Assembly (NCBI GenBank): GCA_964654015.1 | Contig: CAZZHQ010000143.1 | Span: 1 to 5,961 of the forward strand | DNA: 5,961 bases | DNA from: JAUUZT01 sp964654015 | Lineage (GTDB): Bacteria > Chloroflexota > Dehalococcoidia > GIF9 > AB-539-J10 | Direction: 5' to 3' | Shown: positions 1-5,864 of the stretch, piece after piece | How positions within the stretch are numbered: position 1 is the stretch's first letter | How the letters are laid out: each line of letters opens with the position of its first letter | Position numbers and translations under genes: made by a program | Notes under the pieces: generated by a model | Databases searched by the model: none | The model's input: only the letters and a program-made list of their open reading frames with translations | Told to the model about the DNA's origin: nothing

Positions 1-98
1 CTATTCTAGGTGCGGTTATGACTTAAAGGGTGGTATCACTATTGGGGGCAGGTCAACTTCACTCTGGTAATGGTATCACTTCCGATTGAAATCATAGC
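1..98. other. Left-edge non-coding segment with spaced direct repeats
   Basis: No convincing gene lies here. TGGTATCACT occurs exactly twice, at 31-40 and 71-80, so the copies are 40 bp apart start to start, with a G-rich tract (44-48) between them. The segment lies downstream of the last minus-strand gene, and I see no clear hairpin plus T-run that would act as a terminator. Spaced short repeats of this kind are known at the ends of some insertion sequences, including IS21-family elements, but no transposase or target duplication is visible, so that reading is only a suggestion. Confidence 0.4.
31..80. repeat. Pair of exact 10-bp direct repeats (TGGTATCACT)
   Basis: The two copies are at 31-40 and 71-80 with 30 bp between them, and the bases around them are not conserved. 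On the minus strand they read AGTGATACCA, beginning about 19 bp beyond the stop codon of the 102-aa gene. They could be protein-binding sites at a mobile-element end, or chance. The observation is certain and the function is unknown. Confidence 0.5.
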
Positions 99-407
99 CT
101 AAACCTTCTGCCATTGTGCGCAACGGTTCTCTTGCGTGAAAATGTCGATACTTTCCACTTCTCCGATATGTGCAGCTAACTGCGAAAAAGCATTCAACTG
201 CTTTGCTAGGATCCCATGAACCGTCTTGAATGGAGTGGAATGTTGAGGATTCGGAATATCGCGATAGGCATACAATGCCTCGATATATAGCGCTTGATGC
301 TGCCTTGCGAGATTAAGAATAAATTGGTGGCTAGTAAAAATATTCGGCATTTCCAATATAAGCTCAGGGTAATGTTCAAAGATTGCATTAAAATCATAAA
401 GAGCCAT
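99..407 (-). CDS. Unrecognised 102-aa protein downstream of the Type I R-M genes
   Basis: I do not recognise this protein. It starts at ATG 407-405, preceded by a strong Shine-Dalgarno AGGAGG (420-415) with a 7-nt gap, and ends at TAG 101-99. The sequence is mostly helical in character, rich in aromatic residues and histidine, with no signal peptide or membrane segment, so it is probably soluble and cytoplasmic. Notable stretches are FTSHQFILNLARQHQALYIE (residues 24-43), followed by ALYAYRD (44-50), a proline-rich break (52-59), then PFKTVHGILAKQL (59-71) and a polar C-terminus ending CAQWQKV. The alternating hydrophobic pattern looks like a real folded protein. It is co-directional with hsdM and may be the last gene of the R-M transcript. 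An accessory or regulatory role in restriction is possible from position alone, with no motif to support it. Confidence 0.72.
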   Translation of the reverse strand: MALYDFNAIFEHYPELILEMPNIFTSHQFILNLARQHQALYIEALYAYRDIPNPQHSTPFKTVHGILAKQLNAFSQLAAHIGEVESIDIFTQENRCAQWQKV

Positions 408-409
408 GG

Positions 410-540
410 CTACTCCTCCTTCACCTCGTGCATCTTCGGCAGTTCATCCCTGTAGTGGTTAATGGCCCTGATCGCAACAAGCATCCTAATGAGGGGCAGG
501 CAATGGCATTCAGGAACACTTGCGTTGAGATATTCTTCAT
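410..540 (-). pseudogene. Small or broken gene between hsdM and the 102-aa gene
   Basis: A minus-strand ATG at 540-538 follows AGGAGG (550-545, 4-nt gap). It opens a 39-codon frame ending at TGA 423-421. It begins MKNISTQVFLNAIACPSLGC and continues with a low-complexity, less gene-like end (GPLTTTGMNCRRCTR). A different frame over the same bases ends in a much more protein-like tail, MLVAIRAINHYRDELPKMHE then VKEE, from ATG 484-482 to TAG 412-410, only 2 nt before the start of the 102-aa gene. That tail has no good ribosome binding site of its own. A one-base change near 485-487 would join a plausible N-terminus to this C-terminus, giving a protein of about 42 residues. Alternatives are an internal deletion that fused the two ends of a larger gene, or a genuine 39-aa peptide. 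No function can be assigned. Confidence 0.4.
415..420 (-). promoter_or_regulatory. Ribosome binding site of the 102-aa gene
   Basis: AGGAGG on the minus strand lies 7 nt before ATG 407-405. It decides the start of this gene: the second open frame overlapping it, with ATG near 397, has no comparable site. Confidence 0.75.
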
Positions 541-544
541 GCCC

Positions 545-550
545 CCTCCT
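545..550 (-). promoter_or_regulatory. Ribosome binding site before the small frame after hsdM
   Basis: AGGAGG on the minus strand lies 4 nt before ATG 540-538, in the 26-bp gap after the hsdM stop. The gap is short but workable. It argues that a gene did start here even if its reading frame is now broken. Confidence 0.55.
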
Positions 551-566
551 TTCTGGATGTTACTAG

Positions 567-2090
567 TTACTTCTTTCTCAACGAAACCAGTGCCTCTGCC
601 ACCTCACGGCCTTTGGCTTCAATAATATCCAGTAATTCCTCCGGGGTACGCTTATCTTCGGTATCTTTTCGATTGGGATTTACAGCTTTAATATCGTAAT
701 TCTTGGTTTCAATATCTTGACGGTTAACCGTCCAGCTATGCTCACTATCAGAACGGCTGGGAAGTAACTTGAAGAAGTCCTCAAAGTTGGCCAGTGTAAA
801 AGGCGATTTTTTAAGGACCTTAACATCGGATAGGTCGTAGTACCAGATTCGCTCCGTAGGTTTGCCTTTAGTGAAGAATAACAGATTGGCTTTCACCCCT
901 CCGCCAGCCTGGCTGAAGGTGCCGGCAGGCAGACTCACAATGCACCAGAGGTCACATTCATCCAATAGCTTCCTTTTCGTCTGCACAAAGGATGTCTCGG
1001 TGGTTCGGAATAGTACTCCCTCGTCAATTACCATGCCGCAACGTCCGCCTTTTTTCAGGCTGTCAATCACATGCTGTAAAAAGAGCACTTGAGTGGCACT
1101 AGTCTTGTAGGCAAAACGGGTTTGGGCATCTTTACCTTCCTTGCCACCAAAGGGCGGATTTGTAAGAATGACGTCAAAGAGAGCGGGGGCGTCTTGAAAC
1201 AAGCCTCCATAAGTTTCACCACCGGTAAGGGTGTTACCATGCCACAAGTTTGGCTGGTCAACACTGTGAAGAATCAGGTTGGCCAGGGCGATGGGATATA
1301 TCATATTCTCTTTTTCCTTGCCGTAGAACGTCTTCTGCTTGAGAGTTTCAATCTGGTCGGCGGTGGCTTCCCGCCCGAGATTACGAGTTATGTACTCATA
1401 GCTCTGAGCCAGAAAACCGCCGGTGCCGCAGGCAGGGTCATATATAGTTTCACCAACCTGCGGGTCTATTGCCCTAACCATAGCCCGGATTACTTCCCGT
1501 GGTGTAAAGAACTGGCCGCCGTCGTTATTTTTCTCTCCCATTTTAAGTAACAGTCCTTCATAGACCTGCGAAAGGAGAAAGACATGTGTCTGGTCGACGT
1601 TGCCATTACTGATAGTGTGCACCTTGTCCAGAACGTCAAGCAGGTTACGCTCCGTGTCAATCCGTACGTGCTCTATGCTTGACATTATCTCACTGATAAC
1701 CTTCTGGCGAGGCATAGCCCCGGGTTTATCACGCAGTCCTTTTAAGTAAGGTATCAACTCGCCATTCACGAAGCCGAGAAACGCATTGAGCGTACTATTC
1801 TGCAGTTGTCGCCGCTTTGCCCCACCCGGCGCCGCCCAATCCTTCCATCGGTAGGGGCTTTCAAGAGAGGGTGAGAAATCAGCGTTTACGGCTTCAGCCT
1901 CTTCTTTCTCCTGTAATTCCCGCTCATCCAGAATGCGCAGAAATAGAATCCAGGTAAGCTCAGGCACGTATTGTAGAGCACCAGCGCAATTAGACCGGCG
2001 CATGATGTCGCAGATTGATTTTACAGCAGCATTTACCGATTGCTGAGAGAGCAGAGGTTTGCCGTTTCCGTTATTTACATGGGTATCCAT
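567..2090 (-). CDS. hsdM: Type I restriction-modification methyltransferase subunit HsdM
   Basis: HsdM transfers a methyl group from S-adenosylmethionine to N6 of adenine in the site chosen by HsdS; an M2S1 complex is the modification enzyme, and M2S1R2 restricts. The 507-residue length is normal for the family. An N-terminal helical HsdM_N-type domain covers about residues 18-160, including PELTWILFLRILDERE (43-58). The catalytic domain follows: GQFFTPREV (192-200), AdoMet-binding motif I DPACGTGGF (218-226), and catalytic motif IV NPPF (311-314) as part of LTNPPFGG. Further C-terminal family segments GRCGMVIDEGVLF (349-361) and ANLLFFTKGK are present. No motif is missing, so it should be active. 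The start at ATG 2090-2088 is supported by GGGAGGT (2105-2099), an 8-nt gap, lying within the last codons of hsdS. The gap to the hsdS stop is 2 bp, which implies co-transcription and probably coupled translation. Confidence 0.97.
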   Translation of the reverse strand: MDTHVNNGNGKPLLSQQSVNAAVKSICDIMRRSNCAGALQYVPELTWILFLRILDERELQEKEEAEAVNADFSPSLESPYRWKDWAAPGGAKRRQLQNSTLNAFLGFVNGELIPYLKGLRDKPGAMPRQKVISEIMSSIEHVRIDTERNLLDVLDKVHTISNGNVDQTHVFLLSQVYEGLLLKMGEKNNDGGQFFTPREVIRAMVRAIDPQVGETIYDPACGTGGFLAQSYEYITRNLGREATADQIETLKQKTFYGKEKENMIYPIALANLILHSVDQPNLWHGNTLTGGETYGGLFQDAPALFDVILTNPPFGGKEGKDAQTRFAYKTSATQVLFLQHVIDSLKKGGRCGMVIDEGVLFRTTETSFVQTKRKLLDECDLWCIVSLPAGTFSQAGGGVKANLLFFTKGKPTERIWYYDLSDVKVLKKSPFTLANFEDFFKLLPSRSDSEHSWTVNRQDIETKNYDIKAVNPNRKDTEDKRTPEELLDIIEAKGREVAEALVSLRKK

Positions 2091-2092
2091 AT

Positions 2093-3328
2093 TTACAGAC
2101 CTCCCGAAAAAGCCCGCCGAAGAAGGGCGGCAGGTAGGACATTAATGGAGTCAAGTTCCTGATGTATAGTCTGAGCTACTATCTCTGCCTCTACAAATTG
2201 GTTACTCAGTACCAGAGCAATACATTTTTGCTGAGCAATAGGAGGGAGAGCGATCTCAAGCGTCTCTACTTCTTTTCGAGTAACATGGCGTAACCCAACT
2301 CCACCATGTGCCCTATCGATCAGAATATGAAGCTGTCGGTTAATAGCGTGGAGAACAAACTTCGGAAATACTCTTTCCGGATCAATATCAACGCGGAATA
2401 TGTGTTGGTTTAACACTGCTGGTTCTCTATCCCAAATGTGTGCTCCGAAAGAAGTTCCCGGTGTGCCTGACCACGCTAAAAGTAGGTCGCCAGGTGAAAC
2501 CTTTACACGGTCACCCAGAGTGCCCTGCCAGTAATTAAAGGGTTTACCGCGGTCATTGAGATTCTGGATTCGGATTATCGGCACTCCAGATGGGCTCCAG
2601 TCTGATTCTTTATACGCATCGCCATTGATAAATTTGCATATTTCACCTAATTTTACCCATCGCCACCCATTTGCCTCCTCACTCTCAAAAACCGCCCGCA
2701 GATAAGCTGACGGCAGAGCTTTTGCCGCTTCCAGCCGTGCTACAGCAACGACACGGGCTTTTTCCACCGCCGTCATTTGCTCATTCACAATGTGCATGAT
2801 GCGGTCTTGTTCGTCGATAGAAGGAAGCGGTATCTCCAGTGAAGCCAAGAATGACTCTGGAACCCTCTGTTGACCAACTGCTCCGGTGAAGTGGTTAACA
2901 GCTTCACTCAATACTTGAGGTTGTCTTACGAAACGATGAATCCATTCACAGACTACCCCAGGTCGTGGCCGGATTACGTGGAATTCCGTTGAACCAAAAC
3001 CGATGCCATCGATTAGCCCCCTCGCGATAGCCTGCTTGCCATTTTGCATACAGGGGGTTATTTTCGCAAACAGAATATCTCCTTCACTAAAGAAAGTGTA
3101 ACCTTTCGCAACTTCGCTGAAGGGTCTTATTTCAGCACTGATTATAGTGCCTCGGTGCTCATCAACCGCTGACATGGGTACGAAAGTCGTGGGAGCATCG
3201 GACGCTCGCCGGAAGCCTGCAGGTCGAGAGGGATTCATATCGCAGATATCTCCCAGCCGCACCCTCCGCCATCCTTGCGGTAACAAGCTTTTGGTTCCTA
3301 ATCTTTCTTCGGCTTTAGCTAATGTCAT
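2093..3328 (-). CDS. hsdS: Type I restriction-modification specificity subunit HsdS
   Basis: HsdS is the DNA-recognition subunit that selects the target for both methylation and cleavage. The 411 residues contain the expected internal duplication. Repeat 1 begins GWRRVRLGDIC (19-29) and repeat 2 GWRWVKLGEIC (221-231). Target recognition domain 1 spans about 20-170, with GDILFAKITPCMQNGK (83-98) and GFGSTEFHVIRP (110-121). Domain 2 spans about 222-363, with GDLLLAWSGTPGTSFGAHIW (280-299). Each is followed by a helical conserved region: IPLPSIDEQ (166-174) through LPSAYLRAVF (205-214), and IALPPIAQQ (359-367) through LPAALLRRAF (398-407), both pairs offset by 193 residues. Both domains look complete, which predicts a bipartite, asymmetric target whose sequence cannot be read from here. 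The start codon overlaps the hsdR stop in ATGA (3328-3325). The Shine-Dalgarno is weak (AGAAGGT with about a 10-nt gap), so translation probably depends on coupling to hsdR. Confidence 0.97.
   Translation of the reverse strand: MTLAKAEERLGTKSLLPQGWRRVRLGDICDMNPSRPAGFRRASDAPTTFVPMSAVDEHRGTIISAEIRPFSEVAKGYTFFSEGDILFAKITPCMQNGKQAIARGLIDGIGFGSTEFHVIRPRPGVVCEWIHRFVRQPQVLSEAVNHFTGAVGQQRVPESFLASLEIPLPSIDEQDRIMHIVNEQMTAVEKARVVAVARLEAAKALPSAYLRAVFESEEANGWRWVKLGEICKFINGDAYKESDWSPSGVPIIRIQNLNDRGKPFNYWQGTLGDRVKVSPGDLLLAWSGTPGTSFGAHIWDREPAVLNQHIFRVDIDPERVFPKFVLHAINRQLHILIDRAHGGVGLRHVTRKEVETLEIALPPIAQQKCIALVLSNQFVEAEIVAQTIHQELDSINVLPAALLRRAFSGGL
2099..2105 (-). promoter_or_regulatory. Ribosome binding site of hsdM inside the hsdS 3' end
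   Basis: GGGAGGT on the minus strand lies 8 nt before the hsdM ATG and is formed by the last Gly-Gly codons of hsdS. It is clearly stronger than the site before hsdS, consistent with a higher output of HsdM, which is present in two copies per complex. Confidence 0.75.
3325..3328 (-). other. hsdR-hsdS ATGA stop/start overlap
   Basis: On the minus strand the four bases read ATGA: hsdS begins at 3328-3326 and hsdR stops at 3327-3325. With only a weak ribosome binding site for hsdS, this arrangement is typical of termination-reinitiation coupling, which would tie HsdS output to HsdR translation. Confidence 0.85.
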
Positions 3329-5673
3329 GCCACGAATACCTTCTCTTTGACCTTATGCAATATTTCAACAGGTTTACCAAATGCTTTCAGCGCGGACAAA
3401 CCGCCTGACCTAACCACTTCCGGAGTTTGAAAGATTTTAGGGTTCTCCAGCTCCTCGGTGCCGCCGCGGGCAAACTGCGCCGCCAGCGCCTTGATTGTCT
3501 GTGCCGTACCGTTTGGTAGCGATGTCAACCAATCCGCGTTTTTATAGGAGAAGGCCTCAGCCCGTTCTACCCGGGTGCGCGGCGCCATACCGTAGCCCAG
3601 TTCTGCCAGCACATCATAAAGGTCATATGCTCCCATATCCTCAAGCTCCCGTATGAGAAGCGGCGAGCGGCCGCCATCCGGCATTTTACCCATCATCTCG
3701 TGACGCTCCGGAGGCACAGTCCAACGTTCCCGGAAGACTTCAAGGGTAGGAGCTTCTTCTACCAGCTTCATCGCCAGTTTTTCCTTGTATTCCTCCACCG
3801 TCACCGGCATCGCCTTACCATCAACCTGGGTAACGATATAACGCCCGGCATCAGTAGCATGAACCTCAAAGCCTTCGGCAAGGATAGTTTTCTCCGGGGG
3901 TGGCGGTGGCTCTGGTCCCTCTCTTTCTTTCTTGGGTGCGGCGTACTTTGTTCTGAATTCCTCACCGAAAAGACGGGTGGCGTTAGTGTAGTCGTAAACT
4001 CGGAACATAAGCTTTCCAGTCGGCGGGTCAATGCGGGTGCCGCGGCCTATCATCTGGTAGAAAGCAATAGGAGAGCGCACATACTTGAAGAATACAATAT
4101 TACGTACGCAGGGCACGTCAACGCCGGTACTAAGCAGGTCAACCGTGGTGGCAATGAAGTGATGTCGAGCACCTCCGCGCAGGTCGGCCAGATATTCGCT
4201 TCCACTACTGGCGGCGGTGCATTTGAAAGCATATGGCTCAAGGCGAGTTGCGTTATTCTTAGCACACCACTCCGCATAGAGATTATTCATTGTTGCGGCA
4301 ACATCATCGGCATGCCGGTCCCGAGCGCAGAAAATGATTGTCTTTTGTTCGGGGCCACCGGTCTCAAGAAAATACTGAAACAGATCCTGACACATTGCCA
4401 GCACACGGTCAGGAAGTAAAATACTGTCCTCATAATCTGTTTTGTCATAACGCGCCCGCAGTTCACCAATAGTTATGGGTAAGCCTGTATTAGCGTCAAT
4501 AGGATTACGGTCAAAAAGATCGCCCAACGTTATACCTGTGTCATCAATATTAACCCGTCCCTTCTGTATTTCACAGGCCGCCAGATAACCATCCTCGATA
4601 CCTTGTGCCATATCGTATTCGTAGACCGGCTCACCAAAATATCGAATGTTATCCGCGGAAACCTGGGCATCAGCCTGGGCTTCTTTCGTTTTCTCACTGA
4701 AATCAATCTGTCGTGGCGTAGCTGTGAGTCCAATTTGAACTGCCTTTGAATTCCGCGTTAATACCTGTGACCACTTACCCCACGCCGAACGGTGGCATTC
4801 ATCAATGATAATGTGACTGAAGTAGTTCTCAGGATAGTGTTTGGTCAGGAAGCTGGCATCAGCATCTTCGGTATCAACATTCAGAGTTTGATAGGTGGCA
4901 ATTAGAATACGGGCATTGGTTTGCGGGTTGCCACCAGACACAGACGCAGCATTACTACCGAATACATTTTGGAAGGCACCAAGGCCCTGACTGCGCAGTT
5001 CATCGCGGTCGCACACAAAAAGAGCTCGCCGCAACTGTCCAGCATCGGCAATCTTCTTTAGAAGGTTCACTGCAATGAAGGTTTTCCCAGACCCTGTAGC
5101 CAATGCTAGTAGTGCACGTTTCTCTCCCCTTGCAAGTTTCTCCAATGTTGCTCGGATTGCAGCGTCCTGATAATAGCGGCGAGTCGCCTCCCCGCCGGTA
5201 TAGCGCATTAGAAGTGGTTGAGCCAATCGACTCCCTAAGGAGAATCCTACTTTGTCTTCATATCTGGCTCGCAGCGAGACTGGAGACGGAAATTCATTTA
5301 TTGACTTGGGCGCACTAGTCATCCCGGTGAAACGGTCATATTCAACAAAAAGATGCCCATTAGACGAAAACACAAAGGGTACATTTAGTCTTCTGGAATT
5401 AGCATAAAGCTTAGCTTGTTCCAAACCATGATTAGGTGGAAGACTTTCAGCTTTAGCTTCAATCAAGGCGACAGCTACGGGCTGTGTTTCCGGGTTAACC
5501 TTGACTCGTAGGGTGTAATCCACCCGTCCTTTAGCTTTCTTTCTGGGCTTACCATCTTCAATTACAATAGCTCCGGCGGTCTCTTCTCGACGAATTAGGT
5601 CTTCGGTCCAGCCGCAAGCATGGAGAGCTGGGTCTATAAGCTTAGCACGGGTATCAGATTCATTGAGCGACAT
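3325..5673 (-). CDS. hsdR: Type I restriction enzyme endonuclease/translocase subunit HsdR
   Basis: HsdR is the motor and nuclease of the restriction complex: it translocates DNA using ATP and cuts away from the recognition site when the site is unmethylated. The N-terminal PD-(D/E)XK nuclease domain shows GRVDYTL with D52, then LIEAKAE with E72 and K74. The superfamily 2 helicase core follows: Walker A ATGSGKT (192-198), DECH (291-294), GLTATP (315-320), STGVDVP (515-521) and QMIGRGTR (540-547). A proline-rich linker (PEPPPPPEK) just after about residue 590 leads to a C-terminal region of about 180 residues, resembling the EcoEI-type HsdR C-terminal domain. The 782-residue length suits that shorter HsdR type. 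All catalytic motifs are intact. The start at ATG 5673-5671 has GGAGA (5682-5678) 4 nt upstream. It is the first gene of the operon and its TGA overlaps the hsdS ATG. Confidence 0.97.
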   Translation of the reverse strand: MSLNESDTRAKLIDPALHACGWTEDLIRREETAGAIVIEDGKPRKKAKGRVDYTLRVKVNPETQPVAVALIEAKAESLPPNHGLEQAKLYANSRRLNVPFVFSSNGHLFVEYDRFTGMTSAPKSINEFPSPVSLRARYEDKVGFSLGSRLAQPLLMRYTGGEATRRYYQDAAIRATLEKLARGEKRALLALATGSGKTFIAVNLLKKIADAGQLRRALFVCDRDELRSQGLGAFQNVFGSNAASVSGGNPQTNARILIATYQTLNVDTEDADASFLTKHYPENYFSHIIIDECHRSAWGKWSQVLTRNSKAVQIGLTATPRQIDFSEKTKEAQADAQVSADNIRYFGEPVYEYDMAQGIEDGYLAACEIQKGRVNIDDTGITLGDLFDRNPIDANTGLPITIGELRARYDKTDYEDSILLPDRVLAMCQDLFQYFLETGGPEQKTIIFCARDRHADDVAATMNNLYAEWCAKNNATRLEPYAFKCTAASSGSEYLADLRGGARHHFIATTVDLLSTGVDVPCVRNIVFFKYVRSPIAFYQMIGRGTRIDPPTGKLMFRVYDYTNATRLFGEEFRTKYAAPKKEREGPEPPPPPEKTILAEGFEVHATDAGRYIVTQVDGKAMPVTVEEYKEKLAMKLVEEAPTLEVFRERWTVPPERHEMMGKMPDGGRSPLLIRELEDMGAYDLYDVLAELGYGMAPRTRVERAEAFSYKNADWLTSLPNGTAQTIKALAAQFARGGTEELENPKIFQTPEVVRSGGLSALKAFGKPVEILHKVKEKVFVA

Positions 5674-5709
5674 ATTGTCTCCATCCGGGGAGCCTTTCCT
5701 TGTGGCAAC

Positions 5710-5739
5710 ATTATAAACCGCTCAGGAAACCAAGTCCAA
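5710..5739 (-). promoter_or_regulatory. Candidate hsdR promoter, proximal
   Basis: On the minus strand a perfect -10 hexamer TATAAT (5715-5710) is preceded, after 18 bp, by TTGGAC (5739-5734), which matches only the first half of the -35 consensus. Transcription would begin near 5703, giving a leader of about 30 nt before hsdR. The -10 match is strong and the -35 weak. Confidence 0.5.
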
Positions 5740-5782
5740 TAACCAGGCTATAGATCACAAAACGTTAGGTTGTAAATTTAGG

Positions 5783-5809
5783 ATTATACCACTTACTACT
5801 ACTTGACAA
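5783..5809 (-). promoter_or_regulatory. Candidate hsdR promoter, distal, with extended -10
   Basis: On the minus strand TGGTATAAT (5791-5783) is a perfect extended -10 element (TGnTATAAT). TTGTCA (5809-5804) lies 15 bp upstream, a good -35 match at short spacing that the extended -10 could tolerate. It would give a leader of about 100 nt before hsdR. Its -35 overlaps the -35 of the divergent antitoxin promoter, so the two would compete for polymerase. Confidence 0.45.
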
Positions 5810-5831
5810 GAATCAGGGAGTGATTCATACT
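5803..5831 (+). promoter_or_regulatory. Promoter of the RHH antitoxin-like gene
   Basis: A perfect -35 TTGACA (5803-5808) is followed after 17 bp by CATACT (5826-5831), a 4 of 6 match to the -10 consensus. The start would fall near 5838, about 27 nt before the ATG. The -10 lies inside the palindrome at 5823-5842, so a protein bound there would block this promoter. Confidence 0.7.
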
Positions 5832-5852
5832 ATAGTATGAATACAGTATGAA
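5823..5852. promoter_or_regulatory. Palindromic operator with a third half-site
   Basis: ATTCATACTATAGTATGAAT (5823-5842) is a perfect 20-bp palindrome. Its half-site TTCATACT (5824-5831) is inverted to AGTATGAA (5834-5841), and a third exact AGTATGAA follows at 5845-5852, 11 bp further on, about one helical turn. The array covers the -10 and start region of the antitoxin promoter. RHH antitoxins commonly repress their own operons by binding such repeated short half-sites, so autoregulation by the neighbouring gene is the likely role. The repeats are directly visible; the binding protein is inferred. Confidence 0.75.
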
Positions 5853-5864
5853 GAGGTGGCAGAT

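Noticed and set aside
206..397. A second minus-strand frame of 63 codons overlapping the 102-aa gene
   Set aside because: It overlaps in another frame and lacks the strong ribosome binding site, and its translation is less protein-like than that of the 102-aa frame.
428..625. A 65-codon plus-strand frame across the end of hsdM
   Set aside because: It crosses the hsdM stop on the opposite strand, has no upstream Shine-Dalgarno, and covers the minus-strand small-gene region better explained in the other direction.
1089..1550. A 153-codon plus-strand open frame opposite hsdM
   Set aside because: It is antisense to the methyltransferase motifs of hsdM, has no ribosome binding site I can see and no protein-like pattern.
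3700..4419. A 239-codon plus-strand open frame opposite hsdR
   Set aside because: It lies wholly antisense to the helicase region of hsdR, which has intact motifs in its own frame. The translation is rich in Ser, Arg, Cys and His with no recognisable domain, as expected of a shadow frame.
3325..5673. Possible inactivation of hsdR or a novel nuclease fusion
   Set aside because: The frame is uninterrupted, the nuclease residues (D52, E72, K74) and helicase motifs are all present, and the proline-rich linker with its C-terminal region fits the EcoEI-type HsdR layout.
5831..5836. TATAGT as an alternative -10 for the antitoxin gene
   Set aside because: It is a better hexamer match, but the spacing to TTGACA would be 22 bp, too long for a normal promoter. 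CATACT at 17 bp is preferred.
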